A model generated the notes under the pieces. It was given only the letters and a program-made list of their open reading frames with translations. It was not told the DNA's origin and ran no database searches. Of a stretch of 44,378 nt of DNA, positions 24,786-33,193 are shown one piece after another (positions within the stretch are counted from its first letter, which is position 1; each line of letters opens with the position of its first letter). This stretch comes from Fibrobacter sp. Lineage in GTDB: Bacteria > Fibrobacterota > Fibrobacteria > Fibrobacterales > Fibrobacteraceae. The DNA lies in assembly GCA_024398955.1 (NCBI GenBank), contig JAKSIG010000023.1, positions 1 to 44,378 of the forward strand. The letters are read 5' to 3'. Both the position numbers and the translations under genes were made by a program.

Positions 24786-27296
24786 TTAGTCATCCTTGAC
24801 GCAGCGGATTCCGTAGCGGAAGTATTTTTTTTCGATATCTTCATCTATACGCTGAAAGTTGAAGTTACGTTTCATTCCGTCCCTGGAGGTGACGGTAAGG
24901 TAGTATCTGCTTGCATTGTTGGTTGCATCGACGGCTCCTAGGCAGGCCACTCCGTTACTTTCATAAATATCGAGGTATCCGTATTTCTTTTCTAAACAGG
25001 TGTTCGGAAGTACGTTAAAACCGTACTTGTCTGTTCCATGGGCTCGGGCGTGCCATCCAAAAATGCTCATCAGGTCCTTGCCATTCTTTTGAACAAAGGC
25101 GAGCAGACTATCCCAGTCTGCTGTCGTGGAAACGTGCCAGTTTTCAGGACACAAGGTCTCTGAGCTGTCAGGAACGAATGGGGCGGGATAGTGCCTGCCT
25201 ATTGTTCTGCAAGCGTCCCTGAGTGAAGTGCATGTGCTAGTCTTGGAATTGAACCTAAGGTTTTCGGCCATCCATGTGGTTCCGTTGATTTCTAGGGTCT
25301 TATAAGTGTTTCCGTCTCGTTCGTCGGTAAGAGTCCCGTAGTCGCCGCTGTAGCCATAGGCGACGGAAGTGTCGTTGAGGCAGCGAACCGAGAGATACCG
25401 GGATTGTCTGGCTTGTAGGAAACGGATGGTGTCGCTGACGCCATAATGATAGGAATACAGCGCGTAGGATGTTGTATCGGATGCTGCATCGGAAGACCAG
25501 AACTCCGCGTAGCTATTGCCAGTCGACGTGTTGTTTTCCACGAAGGCCATGGAAAAGCCCAGAGAATCGTTGGCATTGCGGTCTCTTTTTGAAACCAGCG
25601 TGTAGGAGTGGTTATTGGGGGCGGCTAGGTACAGCAGAGTGTCGAAGTCTGTCTTGCTAGGAAGGTGCCATCCTGCGGGACATGCGGTTCGGGCTTCTTC
25701 AAAGTTGTAGAATAGCCCATGGAATCTGGCATGGTCGGACAGGCTGTTTTCCGTTTCGTAGTTTAAGTTCTCGGCCATCCACTTTTGATTCAAAATGACG
25801 GTTGTCTTGTAGACTTGATTGTCTCGTGGATCTGTGTATTCGCCATACTTAAAATCGGGATTCAGGTAGGGATTCACGGTCAGAGCTGTGTCGCGGAATT
25901 CCTGGACATAGCCCTTGACGCATAGCAGGTTTCCTGTTTCGTGGTAAATAGATTTATAGGAAACGCTGGAGGTTGGGCCGAATCCAAAGATGTTTCTGTA
26001 ATCATTGCTTTCGCCTTTGCGGACAAAGTAACCGGTAAAGGTCTTGGGCTCGGTCAGTTCCCTATAGTCGATGCTTGCACTTCTCTTTTCTGTATCCACC
26101 CATACGCCATAGTATCCGGTTGGCTTAAGGTCGAATCCGTAGGCGTTTAGGCCGTTTCCTTCGTTCCATCCACTGGCGGATTTCATCATCATTCCTGCAA
26201 AGCATTTTCCGCCGATGTTGTCGAATAGGATTTCCCATTCCAATGAGTCGGGAACATGCCACCCCTGTTCGCAGGAGGCCGCTCTATAAACGGCTACAGA
26301 TTCCTTGGGCCCGTGTTTCCAAATTTGCGTTCCAATCTTGATGCCGCCATCTTCACGCTCGCAGTTATCTGTCTTTTTGTCGCTGCAGGGCTTCACTTTC
26401 GGTGACCAGACGGCATCTTCGCAGCCCTTATGGTTTGACTTGATGGTGGCTGGGTTCTTGAGGTCGGGGATGTTTTCGCTTTTGACGCAGCGGATGGCGA
26501 ATGATCCGTTGCGACGGTCAATTCCGTAGACGTAGAGCTTGGATGACGACAGGCTGACGTATACCCCTCGGGTGTAGCCCGCATGGTAATAGATGTTTTC
26601 GTAGTTAAAGTTTCTGGAGGTGGCGAAATCGGTGGTCCCTGTGAGGGAATCCTTTTGAGTGATGACGGAGAAGTGATATTCGTCTGTGCCGCAGTATTTT
26701 TTTTCGCAATTCTCCTTTGCAAGCAGGCGACTGGCGATGTTGTCGTAGTATCTTGATTCCCCGTAGGATTCGCTTTTGCCCCCCATCGCCACTGCAAGGG
26801 TGTCCCATTCCACGATGTCAGGAATATGCCATCCGTTGGGGCAGACTCCCTGGAAGGGGTATTCGCATTTTTCCATGGCGGTACAAAGGCTGTTTTCGGA
26901 ATCCAGTAATCCGGCCCAGGAATAAATTCGTCCAAAAGTATTGCAATCCTTGTCCTTTTCGCCTGCTGCGCAGGAACTTCCGTTCTCTGTCTTGAAATTC
27001 AAGTTTTCCGCCATCCAGGTCTGGTTGCCGATGGTGACGTACTTGTACTTCCGACCGTCGCGTTCGTCGGTAAATGTTCCTGTTTTTACCGTAGATGGGT
27101 CCACTTTGTAGGGAAGTGCCTTGGAGGAACTGCTCTTGCCAGAAGAACTGCTCTTGCCTGAAGAACTGCTGCCTTTGTCGTCATCCTTGCTTATTTCATC
27201 TTGAGCAGAAAAGACACTGGATGATCCATCGTCATCGCAGCCGGCAAACAGGAACAGTGCTTGTAGAAGTATTCCAAAACAAAAAAACTTTTTCAT
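24786..27296 (-). CDS. Lipoprotein with four tandem FISUMP domains
   Basis: 836 aa. A lipoprotein signal with lipobox FAGC (Cys near residue 20) and a poly-Ser linker (GKSSSSGKSSSSK) are followed by four Fibrobacter succinogenes major paralogous domains. Domains 1, 3 and 4 show the hallmark start DERDGRKYKYVTIGNQTWMA, DPRDNQVYKTTVILNQKWMA and DERDGNTYKTLEINGTTWMA, each with AENL following and a CPxGWH(I/L/V)P-type centre (CPNGWHIP, CPAGWHLP, CPENWHVS). Domain 2 is degenerate in its start (GIKIGTQIWKHG) but keeps CEQGWHVPDSLEWE. The domain is abundant in Fibrobacter outer-surface proteins; its function is unknown. It is convergent with the TonB operon with 7 bases between stops. Confidence 0.9.
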   Translation of the reverse strand: MKKFFCFGILLQALFLFAGCDDDGSSSVFSAQDEISKDDDKGSSSSGKSSSSGKSSSSKALPYKVDPSTVKTGTFTDERDGRKYKYVTIGNQTWMAENLNFKTENGSSCAAGEKDKDCNTFGRIYSWAGLLDSENSLCTAMEKCEYPFQGVCPNGWHIPDIVEWDTLAVAMGGKSESYGESRYYDNIASRLLAKENCEKKYCGTDEYHFSVITQKDSLTGTTDFATSRNFNYENIYYHAGYTRGVYVSLSSSKLYVYGIDRRNGSFAIRCVKSENIPDLKNPATIKSNHKGCEDAVWSPKVKPCSDKKTDNCEREDGGIKIGTQIWKHGPKESVAVYRAASCEQGWHVPDSLEWEILFDNIGGKCFAGMMMKSASGWNEGNGLNAYGFDLKPTGYYGVWVDTEKRSASIDYRELTEPKTFTGYFVRKGESNDYRNIFGFGPTSSVSYKSIYHETGNLLCVKGYVQEFRDTALTVNPYLNPDFKYGEYTDPRDNQVYKTTVILNQKWMAENLNYETENSLSDHARFHGLFYNFEEARTACPAGWHLPSKTDFDTLLYLAAPNNHSYTLVSKRDRNANDSLGFSMAFVENNTSTGNSYAEFWSSDAASDTTSYALYSYHYGVSDTIRFLQARQSRYLSVRCLNDTSVAYGYSGDYGTLTDERDGNTYKTLEINGTTWMAENLRFNSKTSTCTSLRDACRTIGRHYPAPFVPDSSETLCPENWHVSTTADWDSLLAFVQKNGKDLMSIFGWHARAHGTDKYGFNVLPNTCLEKKYGYLDIYESNGVACLGAVDATNNASRYYLTVTSRDGMKRNFNFQRIDEDIEKKYFRYGIRCVKDD

Positions 27297-27399
27297 TATA
27301 ACCCCCGTTACATTTATTCATCAAATATAGAGAAATAAAAAAAGTTTGTGGTTGAAGATTGGTGATTGCTGCGTAATTTTTTTTGCTAGATTTGCTGTT

Positions 27400-28515
27400 A
27401 TGGCAAAGAAGAAAAAGTTTTTTAAGTCCCCGGCTCTGGCTCAGGCCAACCGAAGCAAGGAAGATCGCCTTCGCGAAACCCTCACTCAGATTGTAAGCGG
27501 TGAAAGTCGTCTTCTGAATCGTCCCGACGATTTGTATGAAACCATCGGCAAGGGCATTGATGATATTGAAGATTGCAAGGATCCCGAGGTTCAGCTGGAA
27601 CTTTTGGCTTGGACGCTTCGTGCAGATTTTGTAGCCTTTAAGGTAGATGACGACGAAAAGGAGTATTGGGATAGCCTGTTCTACGATGCTGGAACATTCT
27701 TTGTAGAAATCGCCAAGCCGTACGAAGATAAGGACTACGTTGCCGACTTGATTCACGATTTGGCTGTACGTCATGTGGGGGGCGAAGGCCGTTCCGTGGT
27801 ATTCCTGAGCCTTGAAGAAGTCTTGCCCTTGGAACGTAGCCAGAAATTGCTCAATGAACTTTTGGCTGAAGAAATTCAGTTTGCTGATGAAAATCGCGAA
27901 GATGTGCTGGATGCCATTTGCGATATGGCAGACGCTATTAATGATTCCGCCAACTATGCTAAGGCTGCTCTTTTGAAGGACCCGGACAAGAGCAATGCTA
28001 CCATCATTGATATTGCCAATGCCTACTTTATGGCAGGGGATTTAGTACTTGCCAAGCAATGGATGAACGACGTGAAGAATCCTGGCAACGAAGACGAAGA
28101 AGCCTATCTTGACTTGCAGGCTGCCATTGCCGACAAGGAAGGACGCAAGTCTGATTGCTTAAAGATTGCTCGCAAACTTTACGAGACCTTCCCCAGGGTA
28201 ATGAATCTTGGTCGCCTTGCCGCCTTGCTTTCTGATTCTGAAGCTGACCAGCTGTTTATGGAACATGAGAAGTTCCGTTGTGGTGACTCAGCCAACATGG
28301 AATTCATGCAGTTGCTTGCCGGCATGAAACGCTACAAGCAGCTAGCTGGTTATGTGGACAAGTTTGAAGAAGAACTTGCCGGCATGGATGCCGAAGAACT
28401 GAATGAAATTGCCGATGCCGCCGAACGCGATGGCGAAAAGGATCTCGCAAAACACATTCGTGACTGGATTGTTGAAGAACCGGAAGAAGCCGAGGCTTTT
28501 GACGACAAGGACTAG
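27400..28515 (+). CDS. Helical repeat hypothetical protein (possible DUF6880-like)
   Basis: 371 aa from ATG 27400; the in-frame GTG at 27346 would add an odd hydrophobic/Cys segment and is rejected. A Lys-rich N-terminus (MAKKKKFFKSP) is followed by wholly helical, acidic, TPR-like repeats, with the segment ATIIDIANAYFMAGDLVLAK and a later KSDCLKIARKLYETF unit. The arrangement faintly recalls the C-terminal helical region of DUF6880 proteins, but this is a guess. There is no signal peptide, so it is probably cytoplasmic. The tail is very acidic (EEPEEAEAFDDKD). The function is unknown. Confidence 0.7.
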   Translation: MAKKKKFFKSPALAQANRSKEDRLRETLTQIVSGESRLLNRPDDLYETIGKGIDDIEDCKDPEVQLELLAWTLRADFVAFKVDDDEKEYWDSLFYDAGTFFVEIAKPYEDKDYVADLIHDLAVRHVGGEGRSVVFLSLEEVLPLERSQKLLNELLAEEIQFADENREDVLDAICDMADAINDSANYAKAALLKDPDKSNATIIDIANAYFMAGDLVLAKQWMNDVKNPGNEDEEAYLDLQAAIADKEGRKSDCLKIARKLYETFPRVMNLGRLAALLSDSEADQLFMEHEKFRCGDSANMEFMQLLAGMKRYKQLAGYVDKFEEELAGMDAEELNEIADAAERDGEKDLAKHIRDWIVEEPEEAEAFDDKD

Positions 28516-28540
28516 TTGCGACTTGTCAACCTGGGATTTC

Positions 28541-29134
28541 TTATTCCAACAGCATTTCCTGAGGAATGGCGCCTTCTATAACCAGAAGGCGTCTTTTCAT
28601 ATCTAGACCCAGTCCGAAACCGACTAAGGTTCCGCCCTTGCCGATGACGCGGTGGCAGGGGAGAATTAGGGGGATGGGATTGACGTGCAATGCTCCGCCA
28701 ACGGCACGGACCGCCTTGGGGCTACCCACCATTTCCGCAATTTCCTTATAGGTTCGGGTTTCGCCAAAGGGAATTTCTTTAAGGGCTTCCCAAACTTTGA
28801 CTTGAAATTCGGTACCGTACAATTTGTACGGTACGGAAAATTCCTGACGCTTGCCTGTGAGAAACTCGTTAAGCTGCAGCACTGCTTTACGATAGGCTCG
28901 ACAGACTACGGGAGGCAAGTTTGCATCAATATCTGCGACGGCGTAGGTACAGGCTTGCAGTGTGCTTGGCTTGACGTTTTTAGAATGGACTGCGAAAACG
29001 TTCCCGTTGGCCTCTTCAGCAATGTCTGCCTTATATCGCAAACAACATAACTTTGACTTCTCGAAGACAAATGTCCACTCGCCCCAGAGGTTGCGGTGTC
29101 GAACAGTGGTGAATTTTTCGTCTGAGAAGTTCAT
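28541..29134 (-). CDS. ogt: Methylated-DNA-protein-cysteine S-methyltransferase
   Basis: 197 aa from ATG 29134. It transfers alkyl groups from O6-alkylguanine to its own Cys, a single-use repair protein. The active-site motif LILPCHRVIG has Cys160; the Arg-finger/helix region FGETRTYKEIAEMVGSPKAV is present. Residues 1-90 form the variable N-terminal domain. It lacks the AdaA zinc domain, so it is Ogt-type rather than Ada-type. A longer in-frame start at 29212 would run across the alr terminator and is rejected. It stands alone, separated from alr by that terminator. Confidence 0.93.
   Translation of the reverse strand: MNFSDEKFTTVRHRNLWGEWTFVFEKSKLCCLRYKADIAEEANGNVFAVHSKNVKPSTLQACTYAVADIDANLPPVVCRAYRKAVLQLNEFLTGKRQEFSVPYKLYGTEFQVKVWEALKEIPFGETRTYKEIAEMVGSPKAVRAVGGALHVNPIPLILPCHRVIGKGGTLVGFGLGLDMKRRLLVIEGAIPQEMLLE
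28570..28597 (+). terminator. Terminator for the helical repeat gene, inside the 3' end of ogt
   Basis: A stem CGCCTTCT (28570-28577) / AGAAGGCG (28584-28591), 6-nt loop, then TCTTTT. It lies 55 bases after the plus-strand stop and overlaps the convergent ogt coding sequence. Confidence 0.5.
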
Positions 29135-29179
29135 ATCATGAATATATATTCTCAAAATTGCTTTGGTTGTAATAAGCAT

Positions 29180-29209
29180 AAAAAAAGCCCCGTTTAAAAA
29201 CGGGACTTT
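29180..29209 (-). terminator. Rho-independent terminator after alr
   Basis: A stem of 11 bp (29184-29194 with 29199-29209, one mismatch) and 4-nt loop. The A-run at 29180-29186 becomes the T-run on the minus strand, 29 bases past the alr stop. Confidence 0.8.
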
Positions 29210-29237
29210 CATTGCTGATTTTATAAGGATAACGGGC

Positions 29238-30461
29238 CTATCGCAAAGGATATTCCTTAAAGTCCTTCACACCGAATTCCTGACGCAGGTAATCCCAGCG
29301 GACCAGGCGGTTCTTCCAGTAGTACTTGCGGTACAGGCGACGTGCCACACGGCTTGTAAGCTCGTAAGGAATTGTATGGTGATCATCGGCGACACTTTCC
29401 ATGGAAATGCGGAAGTCCAATTCACCGTTCACTACGTCTACTGTTTCTCCAACCTGAACGTCGGGAATGTGGCTTACGTCTACCATGGTTGCGTCCATGC
29501 AGACGCGTCCAAGAATGGGGCAGAGCTGACCACGAATAAAGACGAATCCCTTGTTATATTCGCCACGTAGATAACCATCGCCGTAACCGATGGCAATTGT
29601 TGCGATGCGGGTGGGCTGCTGAGCCATCCAGTAACCGCCGTAGGAAACGGTTTCGCCGGGCTTTACATCGTGAATATGGCGAATGGTAGACTTGATCTTC
29701 ATGACTGGCTTGATGGGCCATGGAGAAGGAACTGCTCCCATAGGGTTGTAGCCATAAAGGGCCAGACCCGGACGCACCATGTCGAAATGGCTTTCGGGAT
29801 GAGTCAATGTTCCTGCTGAACTGGAGCAGTGGCAGATTTCGGGACGGAGTCCTTCTGCTTCAAGAACGTCGACTAGACGGGCGAAACGTTGGATCTGAAT
29901 TTCGGTCTTGGGATTGCCCGGCATGTCGGCGGTGGCTAAATGGGTGAACATACCTTCAAACTTCAAGTTCTTGAGGCTAAGTGCAGCCCGAACGTTGTTG
30001 AAGTCTTCTGCGTCAAAACCGTAGCGGTTCATGCCTGTGTCGATTTTCAGGTGAGCCTTGCAAGTGCAATCGTTTTCGCGAAGGAACTGGTCAAAAGCCA
30101 TGGCTGTGCGGATGTCGGTAATGACTGCTGTCAGCTGGAATTCTACGAAGTAGGCAAAGTCTGCAGGAGTGCAGGGGCCAAGAACCAGAATTGGCAAATC
30201 CATGCCATACTGACGAAGAACCATGCCTTCGCTAATGTGGGCCACGCCAAGGTAGTCTGCTCCGCCGAACTTGGCTGCAAAGGAACAGGCAAGACTGCCA
30301 TGACCATAGGAATCTGCCTTAACTGGCAGAAGAATCTTGGTGTTGGCAGGAATCTGGCTACGAATAAATTGAATGTTGTTGCAAAGGGCGTCGAGGTTGA
30401 TTTCAATCCAGTTGGGGCGCGCGATTCTGTTAAGATCGGGAGGATTTTGTAAAAGCTTCAT
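29238..30461 (-). CDS. alr: Alanine racemase
   Basis: 407 aa. PLP enzyme converting L-alanine to D-alanine for peptidoglycan. The PLP lysine is K48 in LLPVKADSYGHG (the family usually has VVKANAYGHG). Other motifs are THLATAD, VRPGLALYGYNP and the catalytic-Tyr region IAIGYGDGYLRG, followed by GRVCMDATMVDVSH. The C-terminus runs ~25 residues beyond the usual end (KNRLVRWDYLRQEFGVKDFK). Single-gene transcription is likely, with its own terminator. Confidence 0.95.
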   Translation of the reverse strand: MKLLQNPPDLNRIARPNWIEINLDALCNNIQFIRSQIPANTKILLPVKADSYGHGSLACSFAAKFGGADYLGVAHISEGMVLRQYGMDLPILVLGPCTPADFAYFVEFQLTAVITDIRTAMAFDQFLRENDCTCKAHLKIDTGMNRYGFDAEDFNNVRAALSLKNLKFEGMFTHLATADMPGNPKTEIQIQRFARLVDVLEAEGLRPEICHCSSSAGTLTHPESHFDMVRPGLALYGYNPMGAVPSPWPIKPVMKIKSTIRHIHDVKPGETVSYGGYWMAQQPTRIATIAIGYGDGYLRGEYNKGFVFIRGQLCPILGRVCMDATMVDVSHIPDVQVGETVDVVNGELDFRISMESVADDHHTIPYELTSRVARRLYRKYYWKNRLVRWDYLRQEFGVKDFKEYPLR

Positions 30462-30964
30462 GATGGTGGAAAATATAAGAAAACTCTAAATTGGAATAAA
30501 GCAGGTTGCGGTATTTTTTGTAAAAATCCTATGTAAATTTCAAGGCGTGAATTGTGTTCAAATCCTTTATATCAAAGCAATCCTGTGTAAATAAGCAAGT
30601 TTACAATTTTACCGTTAAAGTTTTGTTTACTAATTTGGATGAATTTTTTTTTAAAATTCTTTGTACCTTCAAGGTGTTCAAGAGATAAACTTTGTCCTTG
30701 TACCGATTAAAGGAGCGGTGGCAGAACGGAGGTTTTGAACAACGTAATAAGTTGATTCGGCTCTGAAACTCAGTTGCATGAATTGACATTTCCTCTTTAA
30801 CGTTTTCCTGACATCCTGTTTACAAATTGAGTGAAAGGCTTACTCTGTAAAGCCTTATTCCTAACGATTGCCTTGGTGTAACTGGTGCTCTTTGCAAAGA
30901 GCGGTTGTTCTTCTATTAACCCTAAAAACATCAACTCTTTCCGAAAGGATTGGAGGATAAAATC
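30462..30964. promoter_or_regulatory. 503-base leader region before the AgmX-type gene
   Basis: No convincing gene. It contains a perfect 16-nt palindrome GCTCTTTGCAAAGAGC at 30887-30902, and a weaker hairpin around 30838-30856 (AAGGCTT / AAGCCTT). A 62-codon minus-strand frame at 30601-30789 has no family features. The length and structure suggest a long 5' leader or the promoter regions of the divergent alr and AgmX-type genes. No known riboswitch class was recognised. Confidence 0.4.
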
Positions 30965-31924
30965 ATGAAAAACGTAAAAAATGAACTGAACAAGAAAAAT
31001 CAAAATGTCGATCCGCTGGTAGCATCTCTGATGCCGGATTCTGACAAGAAAATGGGAGCTATAGCCAGTGCATCGCTGTTTGTGGCGTTGGCATTGTGCT
31101 TTTGGGCTTCTGCCTACGAGGTCCTTATCGACGATCAAATTTTTGCAAAGTCGGATAATGAGGAACTGCGAGCGACCATGATGATTGTTGAACGAAAGGA
31201 AGAAAAAAAGGAGGTCAAGGAAAAGAAGAAAACAGAGCAGATTATGCGCAAGAGAGCTGGTGGGGGTGGCAAACCTAAAGGCCGCGGCAATCCTCGTGCT
31301 GAGATGAGTCGAACGGTTATAAGGATGTTGACCTCCCAAACCAATAATCCAAGTGCCATAGCCTACACGTTGATGAAGGATAAAAATTTCGCCAAGGATA
31401 TTGATAAGGTTCTCAAGAATTCAAATGGACTTCAGTTGACGGGGAAAACCAAAATTGGAGAACGTCGAGGAAAAGTCGATGGTGGGTTCAATGACGGAGC
31501 CTTTGCCGGAGGTAGTGGGGGTGTTGGTGATGCACTTGCCAATTTGATGGGAGGTGCCGCTGGAGCTCTGTCTACGAGGGCCATTGGCAATATGAAGGTT
31601 CCTTCTATGCGTGATATCGACATGGGGTCTGGAGGTGGCGTACGCTCCGCTTCGGATGTCATGAAGGTTGTGCGAAATCGAACTCCTGGACTTCGACATA
31701 TATACAACAAATATCTGAAGAAAAATCCAGGATTCCAGGGCAAGGTGACTTTGCGTTTTACCATTGCTCCCGGGGGCGAGGTTATCGGCAACACCATTGT
31801 TTCTTCTACCACGGGTTACAGCGAGTTTGATAATGAAATCAAGAACGCAGTAAGCCGATGGATGTTTAACAAGATCAAGTCCGGTAATACAACCGTTACG
31901 ATCCCGTTTACGTTCTCGGAATAG
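30965..31924 (+). CDS. AgmX/PglI-type C-terminal domain protein (TonB-like)
   Basis: 319 aa. ATG 30965 is preceded by GGAGG at correct spacing, so it is preferred to the TTG at 30950. A short cytoplasmic tail, one transmembrane helix (ASLFVALALCFWASAYEV, residues ~35-53), a Lys/Glu-rich stretch, a Gly-rich region (GGFNDGAFAGGSGGVGDALA) and a C-terminal TonB-like fold with GLRHIYNKYLKKNPGFQGKV and LRFTIAPGGEVIG. The AgmX/PglI family is known from myxobacterial gliding and TonB-related systems and normally accompanies ExbB/ExbD; here it stands alone. It possibly uses the channel encoded at 20421-23071, an inference only. Confidence 0.83.
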   Translation: MKNVKNELNKKNQNVDPLVASLMPDSDKKMGAIASASLFVALALCFWASAYEVLIDDQIFAKSDNEELRATMMIVERKEEKKEVKEKKKTEQIMRKRAGGGGKPKGRGNPRAEMSRTVIRMLTSQTNNPSAIAYTLMKDKNFAKDIDKVLKNSNGLQLTGKTKIGERRGKVDGGFNDGAFAGGSGGVGDALANLMGGAAGALSTRAIGNMKVPSMRDIDMGSGGGVRSASDVMKVVRNRTPGLRHIYNKYLKKNPGFQGKVTLRFTIAPGGEVIGNTIVSSTTGYSEFDNEIKNAVSRWMFNKIKSGNTTVTIPFTFSE

Positions 31925-32054
31925 AAATAAAGTCTGGTGTGTGAATGTTTTGGAATATAAGTTGGTAATTGGAAAAGTTCTTTTTGCCGGTAGCCGCGAG
32001 ACTATCGGCTTTTTTATATTTGGTCAGGAAAATAAATTCAAACTTTATAGAAAT

Positions 32055-33170
32055 ATGAAAGATCCTCGCATTACAAAGCTTGCTGAAAACCTGATCAACA
32101 ATGCCATTGCTCTCAAGGCAGGTGAAAATATTCTCATTGAAACTACCGACACTCCGGATGAGTTGAGTACGGAACTGGTCAAGGCTGTCGCCAAGGCTGG
32201 TGGAAACGCTTTTGTTCATAACTACAATGGTCGCGTCCGTCGTGAAATGATCATGTCTGCCTCTGAAGAACAGATGAAGGTTTCTGCTGACCTGGCCATG
32301 GCTGAAATGCAGAAGATGCAGTGCTACATTTCCATTCGCGCGGCAGAAAACGCCATGGAAAATTGCGACATTCCTGGCCCGCAGATGAAAAAGTACCGTT
32401 TGGCAAACCAGGCTGTTCTGGACTATCGCGTGAATAAGACCCGCTGGTGCGTACTTCGCTGGCCCAATCCTTCTATGGCTCAGGCTGCCAAGATGAGTAC
32501 CGAGGCTTTTGAGGACTTCTACTTTGAAGCTTGCCTGGCTGACTATCCCAAGATGGCAAAGGCCGCCCAGAATCTTGTGGACCTGATGAACCGTACCGAC
32601 AAGGTGCGCCTGGTTTCCAAGGGAACGGATTTGACCTTCAGCATCAAGGGCATCGGCGCTGTGCCTTGCTGCGGCAATATGAACATTCCCGATGGGGAAG
32701 TGTATACCGCTCCTGTCCGCAATAGCGTTAATGGCGTGATTCAGTATAACACGCCGTCCCTTTATGACGGCAAGCAGTTTGGTAACGTTCGCCTGGAATT
32801 CAAGGACGGCGCCATTGTGAACGCCTCCTGCGAAACAGGCTCCAACGAGGCCTTGAATGCACTGTTCAATACGGACGAAGGTGCCCGCTATGTGGGCGAG
32901 TTCGCCATCGGTTTCAACCCTTACGTGAACAGCGCCATGTGCGACATTCTTTTCGACGAAAAGATCGCTGGCTCCATCCACTTTACTCCGGGCCGCTGCT
33001 ACGAAGACGCTCCCAACGGAAACGTTTCCGCAATCCATTGGGACTTGGTTCTGATTATGCGCCCCGAATACGGTGGCGGCGAAATCTGGTTCGATGACGT
33101 TCTAATCCGTAAAGACGGAAAGTTCGTCGTTGATGAGCTTAAGTGCCTGAACCCGGAAGAACTGGGATAA
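32055..33170 (+). CDS. M29-family aminopeptidase
   Basis: 371 aa from ATG 32055; the in-frame TTG at 31941 is rejected as it adds unrelated residues. A metalloaminopeptidase of family M29 (AmpS/AmpT/PepS), dimeric and dependent on two metal ions. Metal-ligand segments visible are DGEVYTAPV (Glu), YVGEFAIGFNP (Glu), AGSIHFTPGRCYED (His) and NVSAIHWDLVLIM (His, Asp). It is slightly shorter than the ~410-aa family norm. Cytoplasmic, with a probable role in peptide turnover. Confidence 0.9.
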   Translation: MKDPRITKLAENLINNAIALKAGENILIETTDTPDELSTELVKAVAKAGGNAFVHNYNGRVRREMIMSASEEQMKVSADLAMAEMQKMQCYISIRAAENAMENCDIPGPQMKKYRLANQAVLDYRVNKTRWCVLRWPNPSMAQAAKMSTEAFEDFYFEACLADYPKMAKAAQNLVDLMNRTDKVRLVSKGTDLTFSIKGIGAVPCCGNMNIPDGEVYTAPVRNSVNGVIQYNTPSLYDGKQFGNVRLEFKDGAIVNASCETGSNEALNALFNTDEGARYVGEFAIGFNPYVNSAMCDILFDEKIAGSIHFTPGRCYEDAPNGNVSAIHWDLVLIMRPEYGGGEIWFDDVLIRKDGKFVVDELKCLNPEELG

Positions 33171-33193
33171 AGAAATTTTTTTGGGGGGTACAT

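Noticed and set aside
30601..30789. 62-codon minus-strand ORF in the leader before the AgmX-type gene
   Set aside because: Weak composition, no ribosome-binding site, no membrane or domain features.
31908..33038. 376-codon minus-strand ORF opposite the M29 aminopeptidase
   Set aside because: It is the antisense of a well-supported gene, and its sequence shows irregular His/Val/Ala-rich composition with no family motif.
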